Both the position numbers and the translations under genes were made by a program. Below the pieces are notes generated by a model. It worked only from the letters and a program-made list of their open reading frames with translations, had not been told where the DNA came from and ran no database searches. DNA of 64,000 nucleotides from Dendrobium chrysotoxum (Eukaryota; Streptophyta; Magnoliopsida; Asparagales; Orchidaceae), in NCBI GenBank assembly GCA_019925795.1, contig CM034311.1:22132231-22196230 (forward strand), read 5' to 3'. Shown piece by piece: positions 9,893 to 21,030 of the stretch. How positions within the stretch are numbered: position 1 is the first letter of the stretch; each line of letters opens with the position of its first letter.

Positions 9893-10683
9893 CAATATGG
9901 ATCGAATGATAAAACGTTTTAGATTCAAGCCAATTTTACCAAAATGCCTCTAAAAAATTCTATGAATAGGACTCAAATTTTAAATGAAGGGTGGTTGAAG
10001 AGCTGAGATAGCTAAATAATTTGTTGCATTTTCTAGATATCACCATGAACGATCATCATTAGAAATTATCTCCATATCTGACTATTGTCACATGATTATT
10101 AACATATAACTCATTTATTGGGTTTAACAATCTGATAATCTATATAACCACAATTAAAAAAATATTTTTATCTGTATATAATCTCATCTTTTTTAATTAT
10201 GAGGAAGGATTTGTATATCTTTCATTATTTTCAAATTTTCACAAAAAATTTTTAGTCTCTTATATCTATGATAAATTTTTATATAAAATTAAGACATAAT
10301 GCATATTTTATGGCTATAAATTTTCTAATACAAATATATTTAAGTCACCAACAACTTTAGCTGGCGGTGCAATGTACCGGCATAACTGTGTTTCAGCTAA
10401 CTCTCCCCACAAAAGGTTTCAGCTTAGGACTCGTACTTTGTGTCGGCAGCTCATCCATCTGATCACGTGATCATCGGTGGATGATCGCCACTGGTCTCCT
10501 ACTCCGCCGTACAACGGTCCAGTCAGTCGTCTTAACAGGAAAATGAAATATGCCTGAATCAGAGGAGGAGATTCGGTTGAGGGGGACGTATGGAAGAATG
10601 CTACTCGGGAAATTAGCTATTCGGTGTTCTTAGTGCCCAGCTGATTGAATGTTAGTTAAAGAGTTGGCAGCAGTTATCAATAG
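9893..10683. other. Intergenic DNA, no gene seen
   Basis: AT-rich DNA to about 10360, then a mixed-composition stretch. A 14-bp perfect palindrome with a G-box core, TGATCACGTGATCA, lies at 10460-10473 inside a longer imperfect palindrome (CATCCA...TGGATG). No ORF or RNA gene is visible. Confidence 0.5.
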
Positions 10684-10693
10684 ACCTAAATTA

Positions 10694-10945
10694 TTTTATT
10701 TTATTTTATTTTATTTTATTTTGGAACGGGGAGTATCGGCCCGCTGTCACCTCAGCTTGTGAGGCGCTTGGTGATATCCACTAATCTCCTAGGTCGACCT
10801 AGCGGTGGCACCCACACCAGAAACCCCCGGGCCAACACTTTATTGGTCCTCACCTAAAAGGCGCGGCCGTAGTGGGGTGGATTCGAACCCGGGATGGGGG
10901 TTCCCAATCGTGCTCTCCCACCAACCACCCTAAGCCTCGTTGGAT
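10694..10945 (-). mobile_element. tRNA-derived SINE with 10-bp TSD
   Basis: On the minus strand the ~250-bp unit starts near ATCCAACGAGGCTTAGGG, has an A-box-like GGTGGTTGGTGGGAG stretch and a perfect RNA polymerase III B box GGTTCGAATCC (plus coordinates 10879-10889), and ends in an (AAAAT)n tail (10694-10722). A 10-bp direct repeat ACCTAAATTA flanks it (10684-10693 and 10946-10955). Pol III boxes, an A-rich tail and a TSD define a SINE. Mobilisation would need LINE reverse transcriptase. Confidence 0.85.
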
Positions 10946-10955
10946 ACCTAAATTA

Positions 10956-11442
10956 ATTCATATGAGGTATAATATAAGCCATCTCAATCATTGCCAACTT
11001 GAGACAAAGTCACATTGCCTTCATAATAAATTATGATACATAAATTTATTGGGAGTGAAGATAATAGCATTGCCATTATAAATTTTTATTAGAAAAGTTA
11101 ATGGATTAGAAAGAAATTTTTATAGAATTTCATTAAATAAATCAAAAGAATAGATTTGAAGAATTCGTTTAATTTAGAGTCAGTTTAGGACGACTACAGC
11201 TTTTTGTAAAGCTGTTGTAGAAAACAGATACATAGTATAGAAATTTCTTTAAAGAAATGAGAAAGTAGTAATCAAATATAAATTATAGTTATGGTCTAAA
11301 ATTATAGTAAGAAAGTTGTCCCAAATTAGCTCTTATTTGCTTAAATCAGTGCCCAATTTCACTTGATTTGGTCAAATAAAAAACTAAGCAAGCACATATT
11401 TGTATGAATATTCTACTATAAAATTCAACACATTGCATTCAT
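10956..11442. other. AT-rich intergenic DNA
   Basis: No ORF, repeat array or RNA gene recognised between the SINE and the hAT-like element. Confidence 0.5.
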
Positions 11443-11854
11443 TAGGGGTGTCAATATTTGACACGACACGAAAACCCGACTCGAACCCGACCCGAAAATT
11501 TCGGGTTAGGGTCAGCCCGAACCCGAAACGGGTCGGGTTCAGGTTCAACAATTAGACCCGCTTCAAAAATCGGGTCGGGTTCGGGTTGACCCTTTGACCC
11601 GAAATTGACCCAAAAACCCATTTTGACCCGGCAACTCGAAATTGACCCGTTGTCGAGCCGTTTTGACCCGAAAAGTGGAGATTGACCCGTTTTTGGCCCT
11701 GAAAACTAGCATTTTTTAGTCGGCTCCGGGTCATTCGGGTCGTGTCGGGTTGACCCGGACCCGAAGCAGGTCGGGTTTGGGTTGACCCAAATAGTGCCGG
11801 GTCAGTTTCAAGTTCGACCCGAACCCGACCCGTGACCCGAAATTGACACCCCTG
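11443..11854. mobile_element. hAT-like non-autonomous DNA element rich in GGTCGGGT/GACCCG words
   Basis: The element starts TAGGGGTGTCAAT and ends ATTGACACCCCTG, a 12-bp terminal inverted repeat. The interior is a dense mix of GGGTCGGGTTCGGGTTGACCC words and their complements. Elements with AGGGGTGTCAA termini and this interior are common in plant genomes and are usually placed with hAT-type MITEs. I could not find a convincing 8-bp target duplication, so the class is provisional. Any ORF here is a by-product of the repeats. Confidence 0.6.
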
Positions 11855-14800
11855 CCCCATCCATAGAATACATGGATATAAGATCTCTCGAGTTAATTAT
11901 CAAAAGTGCATTAACAAGGCGAACTGATTGATTTTGTACAAATCGCAAGGCTTAGGCTAATTTTATTACTTCATTCTAAGTATAAAGTTGCACATTAAGG
12001 ATTTCAGCCTTGTTGGGTAAGCTATGATAGCTTAACGGTAATATCATTTTATCACAAATTAATCTTAGGTAGGTGCATTGCCTACCATCTATTGTCGATA
12101 ACCAAATTAATATTCAAAATAATAATTAAAAAAAATCATATATGAAGTCTAGAAATAAATTATATTCCCAACTTATCTAACAAGTTTTTCCATGCAATTA
12201 GAAGATTTTTGGAGAAATCCATTATACCTAATGATCCTCATAATTTATTATCATCTTACCTATCATGATACTGATCTCTGAAGTGTCATTTGTGATTATG
12301 GTGATCAGATCACCTATTATCATTTGAATATTAGAAGACACTCAATGTTCATCCATTAGCATTCTACTGGCATGATACTTATATCAGATGTGCCACAGAT
12401 GATGACGTTAGCTTCATCTTCTCACATTTGAAGTTATGATAATGTTCGCAACTACGAAAAGAAACACACCACAACCTACATTGATGCTACCTAACAAAAT
12501 TTCTAATTGCATTATTTAGAAGTATGGTCAAACATGTTGTCTTACATTTCAACTATATTTACAATCGGTGCATATGTGGACCAACCTTGGTGCCCTTAGC
12601 TTTTTTTTTTTTTTAAAACTAAGAGACATCATAAACTTAAGTTTCTTAAATTACTCAAAAGTGAACTATTCTAATATTAATTTTATATATAATAATGCAT
12701 ATTTATAAATGGAATAGGCCCCCAAAATTTTCTTTTTAAAAATCTTCTCATAAAAAATCTTTATCTTTCTAGTTTATGTGTATTGAAAAGTTCTATATTT
12801 TTATCCATGCACCCTTTTTTTTCCTTAAATCTCACATTTCCGAGCAATATCTTTTCAAAGAACATCATATTGCCTTTAACCAAATTTCTCATTTTGCTCC
12901 CTACTCCCAATTTATGGGATAGAGAAAAAGAAAAAACAATAGGACGATGATAAGGATGAAATATGGAATACATAGAGGAAGAGAGAGAGAACAATGAAAA
13001 GATGGGGATAAATTTTATGAAGTATTTTTATGGGCTCAACTAGGTGAAGAAGTATAAAAATTAAACCAACTAGATCTAAACAAGCTCAACACAAAAATTT
13101 AGAAAAAACCTCCATAAATAATTAGAGATCAAATTTATTTTTGTTCTAGGCATATGAACACTCTCAAAAAATATTTATTTTAGTTGTTAATTATATTTTA
13201 AGGGATTACTAGAATATTCTCAATTAAATAAATCATAATTGTGTTCCAAATCCTTTTGCAAGATATTCCTTAGAATTAGAACTCAAAGATCATTATCTTA
13301 GAAAGATAACCTTGCACTCACAAGATGAAACCTTAGTTTCCCTAAAGATAATCTTGTACTCACAAGAATAAACTTAAGATGGTCAAATCCTTGAATATAA
13401 AAGATGACTACTCTAGTTCCCTCCTCGGAAGGTTGAACCATTGTATATAGAAAGATTTCTTCCCTAAAAGAATAATTCTAGTTTTCCTCTCTATGAGGTG
13501 ATATATCACAATAATTGGATAAAAATGATGAAGCTAAAGGTCCAATTACAAGAGCCCAAATAAGAGCTCAATAAGATGAAGAGCCCAATTTCCAATTATA
13601 AGAGCCCACTTAGGAGGAAAGAATTAATTTGGAGATTTGATTTTTAAATTTCATATTTAGCATATAAAAGGTTTAAATTTTCTTAGGGAACATGTATGGT
13701 TTAACTATTTAATGAAGATAAGATGAATTAATTAAAATACTTGACACCTAGCCATCTACTCTCTTTTCCCCCTTAAATTTATCTCTTATTTTTTAATTTT
13801 ATCATTATAACTTTAAAAATAGTACTAGTATAAAATAAAAAAAATTTGATTTTGAATGATAATAAGACTTTGGAGGAAGTTATTCTCTTTTGGTTAGTGC
13901 TTGATGGCCTACCTTGACCAACCTTGATAGGATTAATTAGTTATATTGTATCTTTATTGTTATTCTTCTTAATTATCTTCTACATCTTTTTAGGATCCTC
14001 TCATACACTCAATCCATCTTTTAAAACCATCCATCAACAAATAAACTCTTAAAAAATGTCAATCAAATTATGTTCAAAGCCCTTAACCTAGTTCAGTCAC
14101 CCTTGCACGTAGTCTCATTCTCCATACCCTTATAAGGCATTTAACCTCATAAAAGCCTATCATCTACTCTATATCATAAGTTCACAGCTTAGTCTAACCC
14201 TCCACCATCTTTTTCAACCATTTACCCAACTCAAAACTCTTTCCCTAAAGCGAACTTATATATCAACTCAAATTAGCCCAAATAGGACTAGTCTTAGTAT
14301 TCCTTTGACCAAACCTCTACAAACCCTTCATTTTTTAACAAAAAAATTCAAATCACTTTTTTAAATAATAAAATAAATATTTCTAACCATTTTCATTAAC
14401 TAATTCCACCAAAAGGGCATCCCATCATCATCACGGGGTCTAATTGTCTATGTTTAGCAAGAAAGAATAAATGTCTAATCACTTCTCGTACCATGAACAT
14501 AGATTAGAGATGATTCTTTTTATAATAGATTGAGCCTAGAAAGAAGGCTAATCAATTTTCTTAATTTAAAAGACACATATATCTTTATTATGTGATTTAA
14601 AGGAATTAAAAAGACGAATTCAATCCAATTGCCAATAGAGACTTTGACTTTGACTATAAACATGCTTCTAAAATTAATTTGTTAATTTTAGACTGTTGAC
14701 ATCTTTAATTTGATTTTAAAACATTAAATTTTTATTTTCAAAGCATTTTGAAAATTTTGAAAACTTTAAAATCCTTAGTTTTGAAAAATTCCTAAAAGTT

Positions 14801-16150
14801 TTTTTAATTGATATAAAAATTTAAATTTCATAGAATTCTGAGCAAAAATTCTATTTGCAATAGTTGAACACACAAAAATAAAAAATTCATTTGTAAGAAT
14901 ATAATGTGACAATTTAATATAGCTCTTTTTTAAATAAAAAAAGTCAAGTCAATTACATGCAACATAAGGCCCTTTAACCAGGGCTGACTATAGCAAAAAA
15001 GTATAAAATAACTTGACTACTTGGCCTTGGGCCAACAATTGTCCATGCTTATCATGTTGTCCACATTAGATGGTTCCATACTACTTGTGTGCATTGCCCT
15101 TTGTTGGCCCATCACCTGGATTATAATAATCATGAGATAAACCCAATAGAAATCATAAACACATTTATAGTAGACATTTATTAATATAACATTCTCAACA
15201 TGAAATATAAAGAATGTGTCAATTTTAACATTGTATATAGTGCATATCTCGTGAGTAAAACATGTTGATGAAAATATTTTCATATCCTTCATGCTTTCAT
15301 GTCGTGATATTACTTTGCTTAGCCATTTTGGTGTAGTTTATTTGGGTGAGCTTTTAAACCCTTTAAACCTAATTTAATGTTTTGACAACTCATAATATTG
15401 ACAAGTGGTTTATAAGAGAGTTTTAAATTTGATCCATTAGTCTATCACAACATAGTCATCTCTTCTAAGATAATCACCATGTCATATAATTATTACATTT
15501 AATATCTTTCAAATGTCATGGGTTCTCATTCATCATAAAGAAGTCTAAGGAAAGAAACATGCATGGAGTTTATTATTACCATGAATATTCATGTCATTCA
15601 GCTAGAAAGAGAATTATATGGACACAATTATAAACATATAAGAAACTTGATAGCTAGTGTACATAGGTCTCCCACATCTATTGTAGACACAACTATGCTT
15701 GTGGTACTTAATTTTTTATAATTGTTAGCCTCCATAGCGGTAGTGTATTCTTTAAATATTTAAGAATTCGTGATTTATTCCATAAGGTTTTAGTTTAAAT
15801 TTTAGTTCATAGAGTTTAAATTTTAGTTTTTAATTAAATTAATTTTTTTTATTAATTTTGAATATATATATATTATTTATCATTCTATAGAAAGAGCATA
15901 TGAGATTGAGGGAGATAGAGTTCATCTAGAACTTAGTAGAAGATGGTTGACTCTTTATCTTCTTAGCCATTAGATACTAATCTATGGACTCGAATATTTT
16001 GTGAAAAGAAAATAGAAATGAAATATGGACTTGTGTCACAAACTAATTCTCTCTTCATCATATTTATACGCATCATGCTTTACCTGGACATATATAAAAC
16101 ATGGTGTAGACCGAGAGAATTGCCTCTATAAAGTCAAACAAAAGTTAAAT
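11855..16150. other. 4.3 kb of AT-rich intergenic DNA
   Basis: No gene, RNA gene or clear repeat family recognised. Short ORFs (for example around 12760-12990 and 15017-15292) have no family signature and the composition of random AT-rich DNA. A poly(T) run at 12601-12614 could be the tail of a lost minus-strand retroposon, but no body is recognisable. Confidence 0.5.
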
Positions 16151-17095
16151 TGTGTATATCGGTTGTGTTTGGGCTAGCTCTTATCTGGCCTCTTTTTTGT
16201 GCTGGGGGGCTCCATCCTATTGGTTTCTGAGGTGTTTTCGTGGAGTTGTGTTTTTATCGGTTAATGTTCTGTGATGTCTAGGTTGTTGGTGGTGTTTTTT
16301 TATTATGAGTTCATTTTTGTTGCTGCTAGTTTTGGGGGTTATTTATGGAGGGCTAAGTGTTTTTTGGTTTCTTTGGGTTGATATGTTGTATTTTGGTCTT
16401 ATTTTGTTCGGTGGTTTTTTCACTTAGACGTTGGGCGGTTAATTTTTGTATTGCTATCAGCCTTAGGGTTGTTGTGGTCATGTTTTTGCCCGGTCTCTCG
16501 GCCCTAGTCGTTGTGCTGTGGTTGTGGTTTTTGCTGGCAATCTGGTTTTGACTGTGTGTGGTTTGATGAAGATCGATCTGCTTTTGCTAATCTGTGTGTT
16601 TGTTTCTGTTTGCTGGTGTTTTACTCTCTGTCCAGGTATTTCCTTCAATGTGAAGTTTTCTACTTCTACAATGGGAGCGAGTGTAATCTGACGAATTTTA
16701 TTGCTGGTTTTTTCTAATTATGTCTATTATAATATTTTTTATTCAACTTACTGTTTTATTATTGTGATATATTCTGCATTAACATCTTCTGTTGGAGGCT
16801 TTACCTTGTGCAGGTTTTTTTGGTTCGATGAGTATGGTTGCATGCTCGATTTTTTTTGTAGAAAGATTATGCTGATTGAGTTATATTGGATCTTTCTTTT
16901 TTGGGGTGTTGGCTCCTTCCCGCCCTATAATGTTACTAGGTTTTTTGTATTTTGGCGTAGTGGGGACATTCTGCTCGTAGGTTTTCTTTTATTTGTTATG
17001 CAGCTCTTCAAAGCAGTAGTGAGCTGAAGGTCCTCCGTAAGGACCTTGTAATTTTTGTTTTAAATTAATGCTGAAGGCCCCTCTTTTCGTAAAAT
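16150..17095 (+). mobile_element. Probable LINE 3' untranslated-region fragment
   Basis: The block is strikingly T/G-rich on the plus strand and ends GAAGGCCCCTCTTTTCGTAAAA. The ORF2-less LINE at 725-2251 has the same T/G-rich style and a similar end (GTAATTTTT..., then GTAGGCCCCTCCGTGGGG before the poly(A)). I therefore read it as a 5'-truncated LINE 3' end. There is no long poly(A) and I found no target duplication. The short ORFs inside it are hydrophobic nonsense from T/G-rich DNA. Confidence 0.4.
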
Positions 17096-17739
17096 AATAT
17101 TATGTCTTATTTTCTATCTAAATATATTGTCTTTTTTTTAGTAATCATTTTACGAAAAAAAATTTGAAATCAACTTTTTTTCCATTTTAAGTTTTATTAA
17201 AATTAGAATTTAATTGGTCTTACATTTGCTTTCTTAAGAATAAATAATAGAACATACATATTTAATGTTTCTCCTACTCTCCATGAACAATCTCAAGTTG
17301 TTCACAAATGAAGCAAAATTTCGATGTGAACTTATGATAGGTTCACAATGAAAGAGAATTAGAGTGAGAAATGAGAAGGATTAAGTTTTTTCGATTAATT
17401 CAATTCCTTATTGAGAATAACTTTAAATACGAAAAACAATTATAATGCTTTCATTCCATTCATTTTCCTTTGCTTAAGGTTTTTAGAACAATAGCTCTTA
17501 AATTACAGGCAAGGTTCAAACTATAAGATTGAGTTCTTTCCTATTAGTCAAGGTTAAGTTGAGAGGCGTTGATAAGCATTGGGTGGTAGGAAAGGGTGCT
17601 TTTGATGACTATGATGTGGAGGCACAAGTTAATGAGCTCTAATGAGAACAAAAGTAGTGAGACATATGTCAAGTGGAGGGAAGGCTATTTCCACATGGCC
17701 GACATACAAAATGTGGATTATTGGGATATGATTTTTCTA
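17096..17739. other. Intergenic DNA, no gene seen
   Basis: AT-rich at first, more mixed from 17500. No recognisable ORF or repeat, up to the target duplication of the TRIM-like element. Confidence 0.5.
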
Positions 17740-17744
17740 GAAGG

Positions 17745-17969
17745 TGATGTGGGGATAAATCATTGAAGAATGTGATACCAATAGCTCATAAGAGAAAAGC
17801 AAAAAAAAAAAAAAACTGCATTCCAAAAATAGATTTCATATATTCCTTTCTTCCTAAGCTATTCCATATATAATATACCAATAGAAAATCTCTAGAAAAT
17901 ACTAGAAACTAGGTACAACATAGGTATAATACTCATAAGGTAGACAATTACTAAGATGCGTGCAGGCCA
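17745..17969 (-). repeat. 3' LTR of the TRIM-like element
   Basis: Aligns with 19003-19217 through blocks such as AATTATTGAAGAAGGTGAT, AAAAATAGATTTCATATA and AGGTAGACAATTACTAAGATG, with scattered substitutions and small indels, including a poly(A) expansion at 17802-17816. The final bases differ between the copies. Confidence 0.7.
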
Positions 17970-19002
17970 GGGGCTGAAAGTGGGATCGTACGTCACAAGG
18001 TTCCGAAAGAAATTTGTTCGCAGATAGGTCGTGTGCGACACTAGGTCAGGCCGGTTGCAGGAAGTTGTTCGCGAGAGGAAGCGAAGGTAGAAGTGGGGGC
18101 ATCGGTTGCATGGAGGAGTTGATGTTGGGTTGCGCGGGCCTGCGGTTGGGCCGAGCACTGGACATAGGCGCGAGTGCGATCACTCACAGGATGGAACACA
18201 TGAGGATGCGGGATCGGGATAGTCACGGGACCGGAGCAATAGTGTTGAACGTGCATGCGAATAGGGACATGAGCACAGACGGTGAAGATGCAAGCAGGCT
18301 CACACATGGGTCCGAGCTAGATTGGTTCGAGTCGGCGACGTGGGATTCTATGCTGGCAAATCTGATTGGGGCGTGGGTACTAGAGATACAGGCGGAGTCG
18401 AGGCTGCCATGGGAATCTGAATCGCAGGTAGATGAAAGGGTGCTTGCGGCTGGGTTATGCGAAGAGAGATACAGTCAGCTCTGTAGAGAAGGTGAGGTCG
18501 GTCTCGTGCAGGAGTTAGAGCAAAGGAATGAAGAACTGCTATTGGGATTGTGGGAGTGATGTAAATGGGAGAGGAGTGCCGAAGTGGGAATATCAAAGGC
18601 TAATAGGGGAGTTTGGGCTTGTCTTGTAGTTGAACAGAGAAGGTGATGCTGCTGTGGTTTTGTAGATGGTGGATTTGTCGGGATTTGAGGAGGGTGACCA
18701 CTTGAGTCAGAGATGGAAGCTATCCGACGGTATGATTTCCATTGGTGAAAATGGATTTTCTGGTATAGTTTTCAGCTAGTGGAGGTCGAATTGCCGGTAT
18801 GGTTGACAGCTGGTGGAGCTAAGTCGCTAGTGACGCTCGCTTTGGTTACCCACAAAGCGTCCAAACCCCGATCGTCGTGAAGGGTTGAAGTAGTTTCCTT
18901 CATCCATGATCTTCCCAAAGCATCCAAGCCTCGATTTCTTTCAAGGGCTGATGTAGCTTCCTTCATACTTGGTCTCTCAGAAGCTCTAGCTCAGATATCA
19001 AC

Positions 19003-19217
19003 TGATGTGGGGAGAAATTATTGAAGAAGGTGATACAAACAACTCATAAGATCAAAACAACAAAAACTGTGTTCTAAAAATAGATTTCATATACTCATTT
19101 TTTCCTAAGCTATTCTATATATAATATACCAATAAAATATATAGAAAAATCTATAAACTAGGTACAACATAGGTATAATACTCCTAAGGTAGACAATTAC
19201 TAAGATGCACCGTATCA
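19003..19217 (-). repeat. 5' LTR of the TRIM-like element
   Basis: The better-preserved copy. On the minus strand it begins TGATACGGTGCATCTTAG and ends CCCCACATCA, followed by the tRNA-Met-type primer-binding site at about 18990-19001. Confidence 0.7.
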
Positions 19218-19222
19218 GAAGG

Positions 19223-20170
19223 CAGAATATGGATTTAGGCACAAAGATATAATAACTATTGAAGGAATCTTTGAGACGTGATTGGCATGCCGTGATGGGA
19301 GTGGCCATATGATAGCTCTTGATTTATAGATGTGAGTGACAATGCTTATTTTTATGTTAGAATAACATCAAATCTTCTTGATGATCTAAGGAGTGATACA
19401 ATTGCCTGGTTCAATAACATCAAAATCTTAGAATAACATCATTGGATCTAAGATGTGGGTGACAATGCTTATTTTGATGTTAGAATAACATTCAAATCTT
19501 ATAGACAATCCTTTCTTTAGAAATTAACTATCATTATTGAACTTCTATTCGAGAGGTCTCACTTAATGTATCGAGTTTTTACATCTTGGTTCTTCTATTG
19601 TTACTTCCATACATAATATAATAACGCTTATTCATCCTTCTCCCTCTAGATGTCTTATGGAGGAATCTTACAAAATCACTATGAAAACTTTCTAGCATCT
19701 CCTATTCTTAAATGTCACTCTTAAAATAAATTTGAAATCAGGCATCATAATAATGAATGCTCAATGTCCACTTTGACATAATCTTTTGGTGCTAAAACTC
19801 AATGTAGATGAATGAAGTTATAATTTAGATGGATGTTCTTGTAGATAATCATACTTAAGTTGAAAAATTCTATACCTCTTTAAATTTATAAGGGAGTATT
19901 AATGTCATATATAAATATTCTTAAAAAATCTTCAATTATTCTCTCTTCATGATATACATAGACACGTATTGAAGGCTTCTTTTCAAGTTTAAGTTTTCGT
20001 TTGGGATAACTTTTTTACTGCTTTCTAAAGAGCTTTTTAGTAGAAAATTTTTTAGTTCAAAAAATTTTTATACAAAAAATAATAAAGAATATGTTCAAAC
20101 GAAGCCTAAGATTTTATCGGAGCACAGCAATATACTTAGTTGTTAACATTTACGATTATTCGCACAGTGC

Positions 20171-20218
<48 letters not shown>

Positions 20219-20291
20219 TGCAGATACGAGACAATATTCAATTATATATATTGAAACAAATCAAAATATGCTAAATTTGATGGGCATAGCT
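19223..20291. other. AT-rich intergenic DNA with a (TA)n microsatellite
   Basis: A ~120-bp imperfect duplication (GACAATGCTTATTTT...GTTAGAATAACAT) occurs near 19331 and 19451. A (TA)n microsatellite of ~42 bp lies at 20174-20215. No gene seen. Confidence 0.55.
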
Positions 20292-20519
20292 TCATTTGAT
20301 TTCAAGCAAGTAAAAATTTAGAATTAACAGAATGAGAGGCATACGATCAAGTAGACGGACAGTAGAGCCGAGGCCACCGAAGAGGGAGGAGCAGGTGTAG
20401 AAGCAGACTATCGACGAGAAAAAACCCTTATACGGGCAACCACCTTTGCAGGTAGCCTCCGCCGGCGCCATGAGCAGGACGACAAAGAAAACCACCAAAG
20501 CGAGGCTTCGAGTTGCCGC
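20292..20519 (-). pseudogene. Small secreted cysteine-rich peptide-like ORF, start lost to a transposon
   Basis: The minus-strand frame reads a short basic start (AATRSLA), a hydrophobic run (LALVVFFVVLLM), an APAEA site resembling a signal-peptidase cleavage site, and then TCKGGCPYKGFFSSIVCFYTC, with four cysteines in a CX3CX10CX3C pattern. The total is ~75 residues to the stop. CX3C...CX3C spacing occurs in alpha-hairpinins and other plant secreted or defence peptides, but I do not recognise the family. The frame runs directly into the terminus of the GGTCGGGT element at 20520. The expected ATG just before the AAT(R) stretch is missing, so the gene looks beheaded. The C-terminal ~30 residues carry no cysteine and may be intron or read-through. 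Confidence 0.5.
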
Positions 20520-20875
20520 TAGGGGTGTCAATATTTGACACGACACGACAACCCCACTCGAACCCGACCCGGAAAACCCGACTCGAACCCGACCCGAGTT
20601 CAAAACGGGTCGGGTTCGGGTTCAGGAATTCGACCCGTTTGAAAAACGGGTCGGGTTCGGGTTGACCCGACGGGTTGGCGGGTCAACCCGAAAACCTGTT
20701 TAGAGGCTGCCCGCAAGCCCTGCCCGCGCGCATCCGCGAACGCCAGCAGCGCGCCCGCCCCCGCGCCCGGGCTCGCCCGCGCTCGCCCGCGCCTGCGCTC
20801 GCCCGGCCCGCGCCCGCGCTCGCCCGCACCCGCGCGCTCGCCTGCACCCGCGCCCGCGCGCTAGCCCGCAGAGAA
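20520..20875. mobile_element. Second GGTCGGGT-type hAT-like element, one end missing
   Basis: It starts TAGGGGTGTCAATATTTGAC, the same as the element at 11443, and has the same GACCCGACCCG interior. It then runs into a very GC-rich (CGCGCCCG)n-like stretch at 20710-20873. No matching AATTGACACCCCT end is found, so the right side is truncated or replaced. Long ORFs of Arg/Ala/Pro in this GC-rich stretch are repeat artefacts. Confidence 0.55.
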
Positions 20876-21030
20876 CAAATTTTCAATTCAAAGAATTTTA
20901 AGACTATCAAATCTTCCAAATTCAGAATTCCATCTAAAGTCAGGATTCCAATCAATCTTAAACTAAATTAAACTCAATCAATATTCAAAATTCAAATTCA
21001 ATTCAAACCAAATTCAAAAATCTTCTAGCC

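Larger units (their letters stand above)
17745..19217 (-). mobile_element. TRIM-like small LTR retrotransposon (~1.47 kb), no coding capacity
   Basis: Two similar direct repeats, 17745-17969 and 19003-19217, begin TGATGTGGGG on the plus strand and so end CA on the minus strand. Just inside the right repeat the minus strand reads TGATATCTGAGC, 10 of 12 matches to the initiator-tRNA-Met primer-binding site TGGTATCAGAGC. A 5-bp GAAGG lies at 17740-17744 and 19218-19222 as a candidate target duplication. The internal ~1.0 kb has no gag or pol. Short LTRs, a tRNA-Met PBS and no coding capacity fit TRIM elements. The outer end of the left LTR is poorly conserved, so the boundary at 17969 is approximate. 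Confidence 0.7.

Noticed and set aside
10870..10945. Possible tRNA gene, because of the GGTTCGAATCC box
   Set aside because: The flanking sequence does not fold into a cloverleaf, and the unit has an A-rich tail and target duplication, so it is a SINE.
11443..11854. CRISPR-like or telomere-like array, suggested by repeated GGGTCGGGTT words
   Set aside because: No regular spacing or spacers; the block has terminal inverted repeats and is better read as a DNA transposon.
18014..18559. 181-aa plus-strand ORF inside the TRIM-like element
   Set aside because: No recognisable family and it overlaps other open frames in GC-richer DNA. Kept only as possible captured sequence in the findings.
20675..20971. 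Arg/Ala/Pro-rich ORFs on both strands
   Set aside because: They are translations of a (CGCGCCCG)n-like repeat, not proteins.
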